Notes: generated from the letters alone by a model not told the origin. A DNA stretch of 37,444 nt from Olivibacter domesticus (GCF_900109575.1 NZ_FOAF01000018.1:1-37444), one strand, 5' to 3'; positions 16,602 through 26,624 are shown, numbered from the stretch's first letter. Numbers and translations: made by a program.

Positions 16602-17774
16602 ATGGAAGCATATATTATAGCAGGTTATAGAACAGCGGTTGGAAAGGCTCCAAGGGGAGCTTTCCGTTTTACTAGAGCGGATGATTTAGCTGCAGACGTT
16701 ATCAGACACTTGATCGCATCTGTTCCCAATTTAGATAACGAACAAATAGATGATGTGATTGTTGGCAATGCTACTCCCGAAGCTGAACAAGGGCTAAATG
16801 TAGCGCGACTTATTTCGTTGATGGCCTTAGATACAGATAAGGTACCGGGCGCTACTGTGAATCGTTATTGTGCGTCTGGACTTGAAACGATTGCCATTGC
16901 CGTGGCTAAGATTAAAGCGGGCATGGCGGATGTCATAATAGCAGGAGGAGTAGAGGTTATGTCAGGGATGCCTATGGGTGGATGGAAAATTGCGCCTAAT
17001 GCAGATGTAGCTAAGAAACATCCTGATTGGTACTGGAATATGGGTTTAACGGCAGAAGCAGTTGCGAAAGAGTTTAAGGTTAATCGACAAGACATGGATG
17101 AATTTTCTTACCAGTCTCATCAGAAGGCTATTTCGGCTATAACGAGCGGTAGGTTTAAAGATGATATTGTACCGATTACGATTAAGGAAAATTTACTAGA
17201 AAAGGGGAAGTTAACAAGCAGAGAATTTATCGTTGATACAGATGAAGGACCCAGAGCAGATACTAACCTAGAATTATTAGGGAAATTAAAACCCGTTTTC
17301 GCTGCAGGTGGGAGTGTTACGGCTGGCAATTCTTCCCAGACTTCTGATGGAGCAGCTTTTGTACTAGTTGTTTCTGAGGCAAAAATGAAAGAGCTCAATG
17401 CAACGCCTATTGCCAGACTAGTGAGTTATAGTGTAGCAGGTGTCCCACCGCGCATTATGGGAATTGGACCGATTGAAGCAATTCCCAAAGCGTTGAAACA
17501 AGCCGGACTTAAACAAGATGATTTAGCGCTTATAGAGCTAAATGAGGCTTTCGCATCACAGTCTTTGGCTGTGGTAAGAACATTAGGACTCAATCCAGCT
17601 ATTTTAAATGTTAATGGTGGTGCTATTGCACTTGGTCATCCGCTCGGTTGTACAGGGGCTAAATTAAGTGTGCAACTTTTTAATGAACTTAGAAGAAGAG
17701 ACCAAAAGTATGGAATGGTAACAATGTGTGTTGGCACTGGCCAGGGGGCGGCTGGTATATTTGAAATGATGTAA
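16602..17774 (+). CDS. Acetyl-CoA C-acyltransferase (beta-ketothiolase)
   Basis: This 390-aa thiolase cleaves 3-ketoacyl-CoA to acetyl-CoA and a shortened acyl-CoA, the last step of the cycle. The nucleophile is Cys90 in VNRYCASG. His346 in GGAIALGHPLGCTGA and Cys376 in TMCVGTGQGAAG complete the active site. Length is normal. It is the third gene of the marR operon, directly after the dehydrogenase/hydratase fusion, which argues for the degradative type rather than a biosynthetic thiolase. Confidence 0.95.
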   Translation: MEAYIIAGYRTAVGKAPRGAFRFTRADDLAADVIRHLIASVPNLDNEQIDDVIVGNATPEAEQGLNVARLISLMALDTDKVPGATVNRYCASGLETIAIAVAKIKAGMADVIIAGGVEVMSGMPMGGWKIAPNADVAKKHPDWYWNMGLTAEAVAKEFKVNRQDMDEFSYQSHQKAISAITSGRFKDDIVPITIKENLLEKGKLTSREFIVDTDEGPRADTNLELLGKLKPVFAAGGSVTAGNSSQTSDGAAFVLVVSEAKMKELNATPIARLVSYSVAGVPPRIMGIGPIEAIPKALKQAGLKQDDLALIELNEAFASQSLAVVRTLGLNPAILNVNGGAIALGHPLGCTGAKLSVQLFNELRRRDQKYGMVTMCVGTGQGAAGIFEMM

Positions 17775-17874
17775 TTTTAAATCATAGGTAATTTAAGGTA
17801 AATAACAGAAAATAAAATGGGCAAATTATCTAAGAGCCTACATCTTAATTCTTTGCTTTTTTAATCTAAGTGGT

Positions 17875-19665
17875 ATGGAAACGAAAGAAAAAATAGTTAT
17901 CAAAGGAGGTGAATTTGTTATAAAAGAAACAAATTTTCAAGATATTTTTATTCCTGAGGAATTTGATGAGGAACAAATGATGATTAAGAAAACCTGTGAG
18001 GATTTTCTTGAAACAGAGGTAACACCATACTTAGATCGGATAGATAACCAAGAGGAAGGTCTCATGCAAAGTCTGCTTGATAAGGCTGGTGAACTTGGGC
18101 TATTAGGGGTTTCAATTCCGGAAGAATTTGGAGGGTTTGGAAAAAATTTCAATACCTCGATGTTAGTTACAGATGCAGTAGGAGCAGGGCATTCCTTTGC
18201 TGTCTCCCTCTCTGCACATACAGGTATTGGCACCTTACCGATTCTTTATTATGGCAATGAAGAACAAAAAAACAAATACATACCAAAACTATCTACCGGC
18301 GAATTTAAAGCTGCTTATTGCTTAACCGAACCAAATGCCGGTTCTGATGCAAATAGCGGACGAACAACTGCCAAGCTGAATGCCGAGGGCACTCACTATT
18401 TAATTAATGGTCAGAAGATGTGGATCACAAATGGCGGATTTGCTGATGTTTTTATTGTCTTTGCTAAAATAGACGACGATAAAAATTTGTCGGCATTTAT
18501 CGTGGAAAAATCTTTCGGTGGCATTACGATGAATCCGGAAGAGCATAAACTCGGCATAAAAGGGTCGTCTACCCGGCAAGTTTTTTTTAATGATTGCCCA
18601 GTGCCAAAAGAAAACTTGTTATCTGATCGGGAAAATGGATTTAAAATAGCTGTCAACATTTTAAATATAGGTAGAATAAAGCTTGGAGCAGCTGCTATCG
18701 GTTCTTCGAGAAAAGTGGTTACACAGGCTATTAAATATGCAAACGAGAGGGTTCAGTTTAAGCTACCCATTTCAAAATTTGGGGCTATTCGGTATAAATT
18801 GGCTGAAATGGCAACTAGAAATTTTGCAGTTGAAAGTGCCGCTTATCGCGCCGGACAGAATATTGATGATGCTTATGACGCATTAATTGCTGAAGGCATG
18901 GAGCCTGCTAAAGCTAAATTAAAGTCGACCGAACAATTTGCCATTGAATGTGCTATCTTGAAAGTGTGGGGATCCGAGATGCTTGATTATATCGTTGATG
19001 AGGGTGTTCAAATTTACGGGGGGATGGGGTATTCTGCTGAAGCTCCAATGGAACGGTCATATAGAGATTCAAGAATAAATCGAATATTTGAAGGTACGAA
19101 CGAGGTAAATAGGTTGTTGATTGTCGATATGTTATTAAAACGTGCACTGAAAGGTGAGCTGGATCTGATGGGGCCCGCGCAGATGGTAGCAAGTGAATTA
19201 ATGGCTATTCCTGATTTTGGAGAAATAGAGGATACATTGTTTGCGGCGGAGAAAAAAATCATTCGTAATTTAAAGAAGACCGGGTTAATGATAGCTGGAG
19301 CTGCTGTGCAAAAACTGATGATGACACTTCAAAAAGAGCAAGAAATTTTGATGAATATCGCGGATATTATAGGATCTGTTTACGTGGCGGAATCGACATT
19401 ATTGAGAGTTGAAAAGCTAGTACATCTTAAAGGGGAGGAGAAAGTAAGTAGGCAATTAGACATGGCTAGCATATTTTTACATAACACTATTGACAAAGTG
19501 TATCTTGCTGGAAAGGAAGCATTGTATTCTTTTGCTGAAGGAGATGAATTAAAAATGATGTTAGTTGGTTTAAGGCGTTTTACAAAGGCTGAACCTTTTA
19601 ATATTAAAGAGGCCAGACAACGAATAGCAAAAGAATTGATTGATGCAAATCAGTATTGTTTTTAG
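17875..19665 (+). CDS. Acyl-CoA dehydrogenase with C-terminal extension (VLCAD/ACAD9-like)
   Basis: This 596-aa FAD enzyme makes the trans-2-enoyl-CoA. Residues 1 to about 420 form the usual dehydrogenase fold, with CLTEPNAGSDA (about 149-159), MWITNGG and the catalytic-base candidate Glu406 in NRIFEGTNEV. A further 170 residues form a helical extension, as in very-long-chain dehydrogenases that bind membranes. Typical family members have about 380 residues. It is the last gene of the operon, 100 bases after the thiolase, and ends at a strong terminator. Long-chain preference is inferred from the architecture. Confidence 0.94.
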   Translation: METKEKIVIKGGEFVIKETNFQDIFIPEEFDEEQMMIKKTCEDFLETEVTPYLDRIDNQEEGLMQSLLDKAGELGLLGVSIPEEFGGFGKNFNTSMLVTDAVGAGHSFAVSLSAHTGIGTLPILYYGNEEQKNKYIPKLSTGEFKAAYCLTEPNAGSDANSGRTTAKLNAEGTHYLINGQKMWITNGGFADVFIVFAKIDDDKNLSAFIVEKSFGGITMNPEEHKLGIKGSSTRQVFFNDCPVPKENLLSDRENGFKIAVNILNIGRIKLGAAAIGSSRKVVTQAIKYANERVQFKLPISKFGAIRYKLAEMATRNFAVESAAYRAGQNIDDAYDALIAEGMEPAKAKLKSTEQFAIECAILKVWGSEMLDYIVDEGVQIYGGMGYSAEAPMERSYRDSRINRIFEGTNEVNRLLIVDMLLKRALKGELDLMGPAQMVASELMAIPDFGEIEDTLFAAEKKIIRNLKKTGLMIAGAAVQKLMMTLQKEQEILMNIADIIGSVYVAESTLLRVEKLVHLKGEEKVSRQLDMASIFLHNTIDKVYLAGKEALYSFAEGDELKMMLVGLRRFTKAEPFNIKEARQRIAKELIDANQYCF

Positions 19666-19691
19666 TTGTTTTTGAAAACTGAAATAATTTT

Positions 19692-19727
19692 ATCCGTAGC
19701 GTACTAAATTACGCTACGGATTTTTTT
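19692..19727 (+). terminator. Terminator of the beta-oxidation operon
   Basis: ATCCGTAGCGTA (19692-19703) pairs perfectly with TACGCTACGGAT (19710-19721) around a six-base loop and runs into seven Ts (19721-19727). This is a textbook intrinsic terminator 26 bases after the acyl-CoA dehydrogenase stop. Confidence 0.93.
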
Positions 19728-19878
19728 GTGGTTTAACATTATATAGTTTACTAAAAATATTTTTAACGCGAGCATTTATTAATGTGCTTTGTTATGCTAA
19801 TTAATGTAAGTTTATATTGGTTTTATATTTAATATGTTAAATATTGACCAAATTTTTTACTAAATAAAAATTTTGTAT

Positions 19879-19886
19879 TAGGTTTG
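19879..19886 (+). promoter_or_regulatory. Possible -7 box of the DUF4198-like gene
   Basis: TAGGTTTG fits TAnnTTTG. It lies 29 bases before the ATG at 19916. No -33 sits at the right distance, so this is weak. Confidence 0.35.
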
Positions 19887-19915
19887 GGTTCAAATAAAGT
19901 ATAACATATTTTCAA

Positions 19916-20722
19916 ATGCGAAATATTTCCATAAGTTGCTTCATAGTTTCTCTTTTCTTGTTGATTTCACTTGCGGTTCGTGCACAGGATTATGCTCTTA
20001 TTGCAAACAAATATGTAGCTTCTCAAGGAGACAGTATAACGTATACTCTTTTTCAAGGACGTGGATTAGATACTACTGAGATTGCACCCGAAGCTGTTAA
20101 AAGTCTAATTTATGCAAACTATTTGCAAGGAGGGAAGAAAGTAGCAGATACCATTCCATTGAATGGAAGCTTTGTGAAATATAGCGCGGTGCAATCAAAT
20201 GGAGGGCAAAGTTTGTTAACGATAGAATTTAAAGGTGGGGCCGTTACTTATGATCAATTGGTGGTTGAAGACTTTGCTAAAACGGAGAATTTGAAAGAAT
20301 TGGCATCTATTATCGATTCTTCTGGCTTTACTACCGAGTATACTGCTAATACATTCTTTACGGCAAAGGCCTTAACGAGAACAGATAAGTCAAACGGTAG
20401 CCTATATAAAAATAAAGAATGCCAACAGTTAGAAATAGTGCTTGAACAAAACCCTTATAAGTTGCAATACGGGGATGATATCACAGCGGTCATCTTGTTA
20501 GGTGGTAAACCAATTGAAGGAACGAGTACGACCATTTATACGAAATCTATAACGGGGCAGGTACATTCGGCAAAATATAGGTCTAATAGTGAGGGTAAGA
20601 TATTCTTTAAATTAAATAGATCAGGAACATGGTTATTGCAAACTGTTTATGCAAAACCGAGTGAAGAAAAAGGAATAAACTACAACTACTACCAAAGCTC
20701 ATTTTCTTTTAACTTCGAGTAG
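19916..20722 (+). CDS. Secreted DUF4198-like protein, function unknown
   Basis: This 268-aa protein has a signal peptide (MRNISISCFIVSLFLLISLAVRAQ). The remainder is predicted beta-rich. The C-terminal half (LEIVLEQNPYKLQYGDDITAVILLGGKPIEGT..., then SNSEGKIFFKLNRSGTWLLQTVY) resembles the DUF4198 family. Those are periplasmic proteins of beta-sandwich type that sometimes accompany nickel or cobalt transporters. No transporter gene is nearby and I see no His-rich metal site, so a metal role is not supported. It converges with lutB across a 19-base gap that holds no clear terminator. Confidence 0.75.
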   Translation: MRNISISCFIVSLFLLISLAVRAQDYALIANKYVASQGDSITYTLFQGRGLDTTEIAPEAVKSLIYANYLQGGKKVADTIPLNGSFVKYSAVQSNGGQSLLTIEFKGGAVTYDQLVVEDFAKTENLKELASIIDSSGFTTEYTANTFFTAKALTRTDKSNGSLYKNKECQQLEIVLEQNPYKLQYGDDITAVILLGGKPIEGTSTTIYTKSITGQVHSAKYRSNSEGKIFFKLNRSGTWLLQTVYAKPSEEKGINYNYYQSSFSFNFE

Positions 20723-20741
20723 TTTAATATAATTTAAAAAA

Positions 20742-22130
20742 TTATAACTTTTCTTTTTCCTGTGTTTTCCATTGTTTATTGAAAGATTCTTGCGTTAGCG
20801 GTGGTAATACACGCTTCGCTCCCCAACTTTTTTTGAAAAACTTTCCCAGAAGATAGTTTTTAACTTTACCACCCAAAAAATCCATCCATTTTCTTTTTAC
20901 GATGATTTTTGTAAAAGCCTGCCATCCCCACTTTTCGAATGCAGGAGATAGGTCTTCTTTGACAGCATCTCGTCGATTTAAAAGGAGCATTTTTTGAATA
21001 TCTATCTTAACTGGGCAAACTTCTGTACATTTTCCACAGAGACTACTTGCATAACTTAAATGTTTAAAATCAGAGAGACCTTTCATGTGGGGTGTAATAA
21101 TGGAACCTATAGGGCCGCTATAGGTTGTGCCATAGGTGTGGCCCCCAATATTTTTGTAAATGGGGCATGCATTTAAACATGCTCCGCATCTAATACAATA
21201 TAGTCCTTGTCTTTGTTCTTTTTGCGCTAATAAATCTGTACGTCCATTATCGAGTAAAATAACATACATCTCTTCAGGACCGTCAATTTCCCCTTCTTTT
21301 TTTGGTCCACTGATTATACTATTGTAAACCGTTAAGTTCTGCCCGGTGCCATGATTTGCTAGTAAAGGCCAATATAGATCTAAATCATTAAGTGAGGGAA
21401 TCAACTTTTCAATGCCCACAATAGCTATGTGGATTTTAGGAAAGGTAGTGCTTAAACGTGCATTCCCTTCATTTTCTGTTATAGCTATACTTCCAGTGTC
21501 TGTAATGAGGAAATTTGCGCCGGTTATGCCAACGTCGGCTTTTAAATATTCGTTTCTCAGTAAATCCCTTGCTTTTAATGTAAGTTGTTCCGCTGTAGCC
21601 TCTAGTGGTGTGCCAAAACGTTCGTTAAATAGCTTGGCAATATCTGCTAGGCTAAGATGCATGGCGGGTGTTACAATATGATAAGGTTTTTGCCCTAATA
21701 ATTGTACGATGTATTCTCCTAAATCTGTTTCAATAGAAGTGACATGATTGTCTTTCAAAAATTGATTTAACTCAATTTCTTCCGTAACCATGGATTTCGA
21801 TTTTACTACGGATTTTGCATTTACACGCTTTAGAATAGTTAAGATTTCCTCTTGTGCCTCTTTGATATCATTAGCCCATATAACCTTGCCCCCGTTTTTC
21901 TGAAAGTTGGCTTCAAACTCCGGTAAAAGCTTATCGAGGTTTTCCATTACACGCCATTTAATGCTATGCGCTTTGCGCTTAGCATTTTCAAGGCTATTCC
22001 AACGATTCAGACCAATGCTAACTGCACTATCATATTTATCAATATTGTGATTGATAACTTTTCTGTGGTGCAAGTCGAATGCTTTTGTTTCACTTGCTTG
22101 AATGAAATCCGAGGCAGTTTTGGTAGACAT
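20742..22130 (-). CDS. LutB-like iron-sulfur protein of lactate oxidation
   Basis: This 462-aa protein is the LutB (YkgF) type: an N-terminal LUD domain (about 60-300) followed by a ferredoxin-like domain with two [4Fe-4S] motifs. These are Cys312-Cys315-Cys318...Cys322-Pro and Cys365-Cys368...Cys372-Pro. In other bacteria LutABC together oxidise L-lactate to pyruvate and pass electrons to quinone. Here lutA and lutC are not adjacent. The gene lies 51 bases downstream of an M28 peptidase gene and is probably the last in the tatC-rpiB-M28-lutB run. The lactate role is inferred from the family. Confidence 0.88.
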   Translation of the reverse strand: MSTKTASDFIQASETKAFDLHHRKVINHNIDKYDSAVSIGLNRWNSLENAKRKAHSIKWRVMENLDKLLPEFEANFQKNGGKVIWANDIKEAQEEILTILKRVNAKSVVKSKSMVTEEIELNQFLKDNHVTSIETDLGEYIVQLLGQKPYHIVTPAMHLSLADIAKLFNERFGTPLEATAEQLTLKARDLLRNEYLKADVGITGANFLITDTGSIAITENEGNARLSTTFPKIHIAIVGIEKLIPSLNDLDLYWPLLANHGTGQNLTVYNSIISGPKKEGEIDGPEEMYVILLDNGRTDLLAQKEQRQGLYCIRCGACLNACPIYKNIGGHTYGTTYSGPIGSIITPHMKGLSDFKHLSYASSLCGKCTEVCPVKIDIQKMLLLNRRDAVKEDLSPAFEKWGWQAFTKIIVKRKWMDFLGGKVKNYLLGKFFKKSWGAKRVLPPLTQESFNKQWKTQEKEKL

Positions 22131-22181
22131 ACGCTAAAATAATCAATAAGATGTTAAATCTATAACGTAAATTGATAAAGC

Positions 22182-23765
22182 TTATTTTTTATTTGAATCT
22201 ACTAAAGGTCTTTTTTCTCTATTAGCCAAATCCCAAGCGGTGTAAAATACCAGCTGCGCGCGCTTTGTAAGCAGCCTAAAATCAATCTTATCAACTGTAT
22301 CTCCAATATTATGATAATCCTCATGTACACCGTTAAAGTAGAAGATTACCGGAATATTGTGTTTTGCAAAGTTATAATGATCAGAACGATAATAAATTTT
22401 CTCGGGATCATCAGGATCATTATACTTATAGTCTAAACGAAGCTTTGTATAGGTTTGGTTAACCCTTTCACTCAGCAGGTGAAGTTCAGAGCTTAATTTA
22501 TCTGAACCTACTAAATATACGTATTCTGGGGTTGAGAAATGCGGAGGGTCTATTCTGCCAATCATATCGATATTGAGGTTTGCTATCGTACTATCTAAAG
22601 GGAAGACCGGATAACGTGTATAATAGTCAGATCCTAGTAGTCCTTTCTCTTCACCGGTAACTGTCATGAAAAGGATGCTCCTTCTAGGACCATGTCCTTC
22701 TTGCTTTGCTTTAGCAAAGGCATTGGCAATTTCCAAAACACCCGTTACACCAGATCCATCATCATCCGCACCATTATTAATCTGTCCATCAGGATTAATT
22801 CCTATATGGTCATAATGAGCAGTAATAATCAGCAGTTCATTCTTTAAGTCGGTACCTTCTAAATAGCCTAAAATATTTTGAGCTTTCACGTCGAGTGTTT
22901 CTGTCCCGTAGTCGGCCTTAAATGATGTATTTATTTTTAGGTTAATTGGTTTGCCAGTAGTATTGATCTTTTTTTTAATACCGTAATAGGTATTGCCGGA
23001 AGATTTAAGAATGAGGTCAGCGGTCTTGATCGTAATGTAGGCAACTATCGATTGTTTCTCCTCTGGAGCTTGTTGCTGTAAGATGTCTTCTTTAAGAAGA
23101 ACTCTCTCGTCACGCTTGGTTTGTCTGATTTTATTCAATAATGTATCAACGTCAGGAGAAACGGCGAGCACCATTTTTGGTTTTTTTGCGAGAACGTGAT
23201 TTAAGCGCTTATTTCGGCTTGTTGACCAGGCCGATTTATTACTTGAACCTGTTATGATAGATTGTCCTTTATTGTTAACTGGCTCATCGCTATTTAGGAG
23301 GAGTACTACTTTATCGGTAATATCAATGTCTTTTAGATCATCATAATTTTTGTCGCTGATACCATATCCGATAAAGATAATTTCATCGCTTTTTACGGAA
23401 TTTTTTTTTCTCGAATTGATAATCAAAAAATCTTGACCCGATATTAAATGAGCGTTTCCGACCTGAAAATCTTTAACCAAAAATTTATTTGTTGCGAGTG
23501 GTACCGCTTGGAAATATGAATGGTTTAAGGGCGCTTTTAATCCAATATTTTTGAATTCTTTTGAGATATAATCAGCAGCTTTTTCAGCCCCCTTTTTACC
23601 AGTTTCTCTACCTTCAAACTCGTCAGAAGCAATAACCATTAAATGTTTTTTTGCAGAATCTTCATTTATTAACTGGGCGTATTTCGTTTGTGGCGAATCT
23701 TGAGCTAAGCATCCGCCAATAAATAGGTTAATAATGAAGCAAACTGTTAAACCCTTTCGAATCAT
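22182..23765 (-). CDS. M28 family metallopeptidase with PA domain, exported
   Basis: This 527-aa zinc aminopeptidase-like protein is exported. The ATG at 23765 is preferred because it starts a signal sequence (MIRKGLTVCFIINLFIGGC). The frame stays open to 24014, but that part overlaps rpiB in another frame and is not coding. IGGC could be a lipobox, making it a lipoprotein; cleavage after LAQ is the alternative. A PA-like insert lies at about 110-250. Zinc ligands are seen in AHYDHIG, NNGADDDGSG, GEEKGLLGS, NLNIDMIGR and a late HEDYHNIGDT. It starts ten bases after rpiB stops. It would act in the periplasm or at the outer membrane on peptides. Confidence 0.91.
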   Translation of the reverse strand: MIRKGLTVCFIINLFIGGCLAQDSPQTKYAQLINEDSAKKHLMVIASDEFEGRETGKKGAEKAADYISKEFKNIGLKAPLNHSYFQAVPLATNKFLVKDFQVGNAHLISGQDFLIINSRKKNSVKSDEIIFIGYGISDKNYDDLKDIDITDKVVLLLNSDEPVNNKGQSIITGSSNKSAWSTSRNKRLNHVLAKKPKMVLAVSPDVDTLLNKIRQTKRDERVLLKEDILQQQAPEEKQSIVAYITIKTADLILKSSGNTYYGIKKKINTTGKPINLKINTSFKADYGTETLDVKAQNILGYLEGTDLKNELLIITAHYDHIGINPDGQINNGADDDGSGVTGVLEIANAFAKAKQEGHGPRRSILFMTVTGEEKGLLGSDYYTRYPVFPLDSTIANLNIDMIGRIDPPHFSTPEYVYLVGSDKLSSELHLLSERVNQTYTKLRLDYKYNDPDDPEKIYYRSDHYNFAKHNIPVIFYFNGVHEDYHNIGDTVDKIDFRLLTKRAQLVFYTAWDLANREKRPLVDSNKK

Positions 23766-23775
23766 ACTATAGGGG

Positions 23776-24219
23776 CTATATACAAGCGATTTTTCCAACA
23801 CGTGTACCATGGCGTCCTCCTTCGAAGTCAGTAGACAAGAAAGTCCGTACCATATCTTTACACTCTTCGATAGACGTGAATCTTGCTGGTAAGCAAATAA
23901 TGTTTGCATTGTTATGTTGACGAGCCAAGATGGCAATTTCCGGCTTCCAACAAATGGCGGCTCTGATCCCCTGATGTTTATTAGCCGTGATGGCAACACC
24001 ATTTGCACTTCCACAAACTAAAATACCTGCGTCACAATCTCCACGTTCTACAGCATTAGCGGTCGGGTGCGCAAAATCTGGATAATCTACAGAGTCAATA
24101 CTATCTGTGCCAAAATTGCTAACAACATACCCAAGATCTTCCAAAAACTTGATGATTTCAGTTTTATATTCAAAGCCGGCATGATCTCCTCCTATCGCAA
24201 TTTTCATTTTATTGTTCAT
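23776..24219 (-). CDS. rpiB: Ribose-5-phosphate isomerase B
   Basis: This 147-aa RpiB/LacAB-type isomerase interconverts ribose-5-phosphate and ribulose-5-phosphate in the pentose phosphate pathway. Motifs are GGDHAGFEYK at 10-19, ILVCGSANGVAITANK with the catalytic Cys69, and ARQHNNANI with His102, matching Cys66 and His99 of E. coli RpiB. Length is normal. ATG codons at 24219 and four codons later both precede MKIAIGG; the first is taken. It sits 21 bases after tatC and ten before the M28 gene, an arrangement that suggests one transcript. Confidence 0.95.
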   Translation of the reverse strand: MNNKMKIAIGGDHAGFEYKTEIIKFLEDLGYVVSNFGTDSIDSVDYPDFAHPTANAVERGDCDAGILVCGSANGVAITANKHQGIRAAICWKPEIAILARQHNNANIICLPARFTSIEECKDMVRTFLSTDFEGGRHGTRVGKIACI

Positions 24220-24240
24220 TGGTTTATTTTTTATCGTTCC

Positions 24241-25119
24241 TTAGTTTTCATAAAAAGCTTTTTCAGCCTTCAGTTTATTCTTTTCTACTTTTCCAGCAAT
24301 AACAATACTTAGCTCATAGAGTAAAAACAATGGGAAACTCACTGTAAGCATGGTAAGGATATCAGGAGTAGGTGTAACAATGGCGGCAATGATCAGAATT
24401 ACAATAATTGCATACCGACGAGTTGCCTTCATGAATTTCGGGGTCATGATGCCTACTTTAGATAGGATGTAGATGATAATAGGTAGCTCAAATACAATAC
24501 CGCTACCGAGGGTTAACGTAGCAACGGATGATAGATAAGAATCAACAGTAATCTGGTTATCAATTTCAGGACTTACGGTGTAATGAGCTAGAAAGTTAAC
24601 CGATAAAGGAGCGATTATATAGTACCCAAATAATATACCTATAACAAATAGTAATGTTGCATAAAAGACGAAACCATTAGCAGATTTTCTTTCAATATCA
24701 CTCAACGCAGGCTTAACAAAAAGCCAAATTTCATAAAGCAAATAAGGAAAACCCAGTACGAGGCCAATTAATAGAGAAGAATTCAATTGGAGTGTAAATT
24801 GGCCGGCCATATCTGTATTGATAATGTTGATGGGAATATCTGTAACACAGAAATCTGGTCCGAGATTAAACTTTTCTCCGATTATACACATTATACGATA
24901 TGTCCAAAAATCAGGCTTTTTAGGCCCCATAATAATGGTGTCGAAGATAAAGTCGTAAAAGGAGAAAGATAGTCCCATGAAAACAGCAATAGCTATCGCA
25001 GAACGTATTAGATGCCACCTTAAAACCTCTAGGTGATCAAAAAAAGACATTTCAGCTTCTAAAGACTTGCCTTTTTGTTTAATGGTTTCAATGAGTTTTT
25101 TACCGGAAATCTCGTTCAT
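24241..25119 (-). CDS. tatC: Sec-independent translocase subunit TatC
   Basis: This 292-aa integral inner-membrane protein recognises twin-arginine signal peptides and forms the Tat translocase with TatA/B. Six hydrophobic spans are visible, with the family motifs EMSFFDHLEVLRWHLIRS near the N-terminus, FPYLLYEIWLFVKPAL in the middle and TPTPDILTMLTVSFPLFLLYE late. The ATG at 25119 is used; the frame extends five codons further to a TTG with no better start signal. The region between the first spans is longer than in E. coli, as is common in Bacteroidota. It heads a run with rpiB, and a terminator separates it from accC. Confidence 0.95.
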   Translation of the reverse strand: MNEISGKKLIETIKQKGKSLEAEMSFFDHLEVLRWHLIRSAIAIAVFMGLSFSFYDFIFDTIIMGPKKPDFWTYRIMCIIGEKFNLGPDFCVTDIPINIINTDMAGQFTLQLNSSLLIGLVLGFPYLLYEIWLFVKPALSDIERKSANGFVFYATLLFVIGILFGYYIIAPLSVNFLAHYTVSPEIDNQITVDSYLSSVATLTLGSGIVFELPIIIYILSKVGIMTPKFMKATRRYAIIVILIIAAIVTPTPDILTMLTVSFPLFLLYELSIVIAGKVEKNKLKAEKAFYEN

Positions 25120-25174
25120 GGTTTGATAATACAATAAGTACTATTTATAAATTATTAGATGCTTGTAAGAAAGC

Positions 25175-25209
25175 AAAAATACCATTCTTATAGCAAGAAT
25201 GGTATTTTT
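25175..25209 (-). terminator. Terminator of the accBC transcript
   Basis: AAAAATACCATTCTT (25175-25189) pairs perfectly with AAGAATGGTATTTTT (25195-25209) around a five-base loop. On the minus strand the stem ends in TTTTT and continues GCTTTCTT. It lies 32 bases past the accC stop and before tatC. Confidence 0.88.
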
Positions 25210-25240
25210 AAATTAAGATTGTCTAAATGGAATTGTCATT

Positions 25241-26581
25241 TTATTCAGAGAGGTCAAATGTTTCCATAAATTTGGTTGTAAAGTTGCCAGCTCTAAAATT
25301 TGGATCTTTCATTAACTTTAAATGTAGCGGAATTGTTGTTTTAATCCCCTCTATTACAAATTCGCTTAACGCACGCTCCATGGTGGAAATTGCTTCTTCT
25401 CTTGTTTGCGCAACGCAAATAAGCTTAGCAATCATCGAATCATAATTGGGGGGAATTTGATAGCCTGCATATACATGCGTATCAACCCTCACTCCATGTC
25501 CTCCAGGTGAATGAAAAGTTGTAATTCTTCCTGGAGAGGGTCTAAAGCCATTAAAAGGATCCTCCGCATTTATTCTACACTCAATTGCGTGCATATTTGG
25601 TTCGTAGTTCTTTCCCGATAAAGGTACGCCTGCCGCAACTTTAATCTGCTCTTTTATTAAATCAAAATTAATTACTTCTTCTGTTACTGGATGTTCCACC
25701 TGTATACGAGTGTTCATTTCCATAAAGTAGAAGTTTCGATGCTTATCAACTAAAAATTCAATAGTTCCAGCGCCTTCATAGTTTACGGCTTTCGCTCCGG
25801 CGATAGCTGCTTCTCCCATTTTTTGACGTAATTCCTGTGTTATAAAAGGAGATGGGGCTTCCTCAATAAGTTTTTGATGCCTCCTTTGAATAGAACAATC
25901 TCGTTCAGATAAATGGCAAACAGTACCATATTGGTCGCCGATAACTTGAATTTCTATGTGCCTGGGATCTTCAACAAATTTCTCTAAATAAAGGCCATCA
26001 TTGCCAAATGCAGCACCAGCCTCTTGTCGCGCAGAATCCCAAGCTGGTTCAAATTCACTGTCTTTCCAAACCACACGCATTCCTCTTCCTCCTCCTCCTG
26101 CTGTAGCTTTAAGTATTACAGGATATCCAATTTCATTTGCTATTTTAATCCCTTCTTTGATGGAAGACACCAATCCATCGGAACCTGGGATTGTGGGTAC
26201 GCCTGCTTTACGCATTGTATCTTTAGCAGAAGCTTTATCGCCCATGCCTCGTATTTGCTCCGGCGTAGCGCCTATAAATTTGATTCCATAATCACGGCAA
26301 ATTGTCGAAAATTTTTCATTCTCTGATAAGAAACCGTATCCAGGATGAATAGCATCTGCATTCGTTAATTCGGCGGCGGAAATTATATTTGGAATATTTA
26401 AATAAGAATCTTTACTTGCTGGTGGGCCAATGCAGACTGCTTCGTCGGCAAATCGAACATGCAGGCTTTCACGGTCGGCAGTAGAATAAACTGCCACACT
26501 CTTAATACCCATTTCCTTACATGTTCTGATGATGCGTAGGGCGATCTCTCCGCGATTAGCTATTAGTATTTTTTTAAACAT
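25241..26581 (-). CDS. accC: Acetyl-CoA carboxylase biotin carboxylase subunit
   Basis: This 446-aa ATP-grasp enzyme carboxylates the biotin on AccB using ATP and bicarbonate, the first half-reaction of malonyl-CoA formation. Visible motifs are [10 protein letters not shown] at the N-terminus, [10 protein letters not shown], the ATP-binding glycine loop [10 protein letters not shown], and [14 protein letters not shown] with the metal and catalytic residues. Length is that of a stand-alone AccC. It is the last gene of the lipid cluster, 43 bases after accB. The carboxyltransferase genes are not in the window. Confidence 0.96.
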   Translation of the reverse strand: MFKKILIANRGEIALRIIRTCKEMGIKSVAVYSTADRESLHVRFADEAVCIGPPASKDSYLNIPNIISAAELTNADAIHPGYGFLSENEKFSTICRDYGIKFIGATPEQIRGMGDKASAKDTMRKAGVPTIPGSDGLVSSIKEGIKIANEIGYPVILKATAGGGGRGMRVVWKDSEFEPAWDSARQEAGAAFGNDGLYLEKFVEDPRHIEIQVIGDQYGTVCHLSERDCSIQRRHQKLIEEAPSPFITQELRQKMGEAAIAGAKAVNYEGAGTIEFLVDKHRNFYFMEMNTRIQVEHPVTEEVINFDLIKEQIKVAAGVPLSGKNYEPNMHAIECRINAEDPFNGFRPSPGRITTFHSPGGHGVRVDTHVYAGYQIPPNYDSMIAKLICVAQTREEAISTMERALSEFVIEGIKTTIPLHLKLMKDPNFRAGNFTTKFMETFDLSE

Positions 26582-26624
26582 GAAATATATAAATAAACCA
26601 ATATCAATTGGCTAATGTTTATAA

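Noticed and set aside
23766-24014. N-terminal extension of the M28 peptidase frame
   Set aside because: It overlaps rpiB in another frame. The ATG at 23765 begins a proper signal sequence ten bases after rpiB ends.
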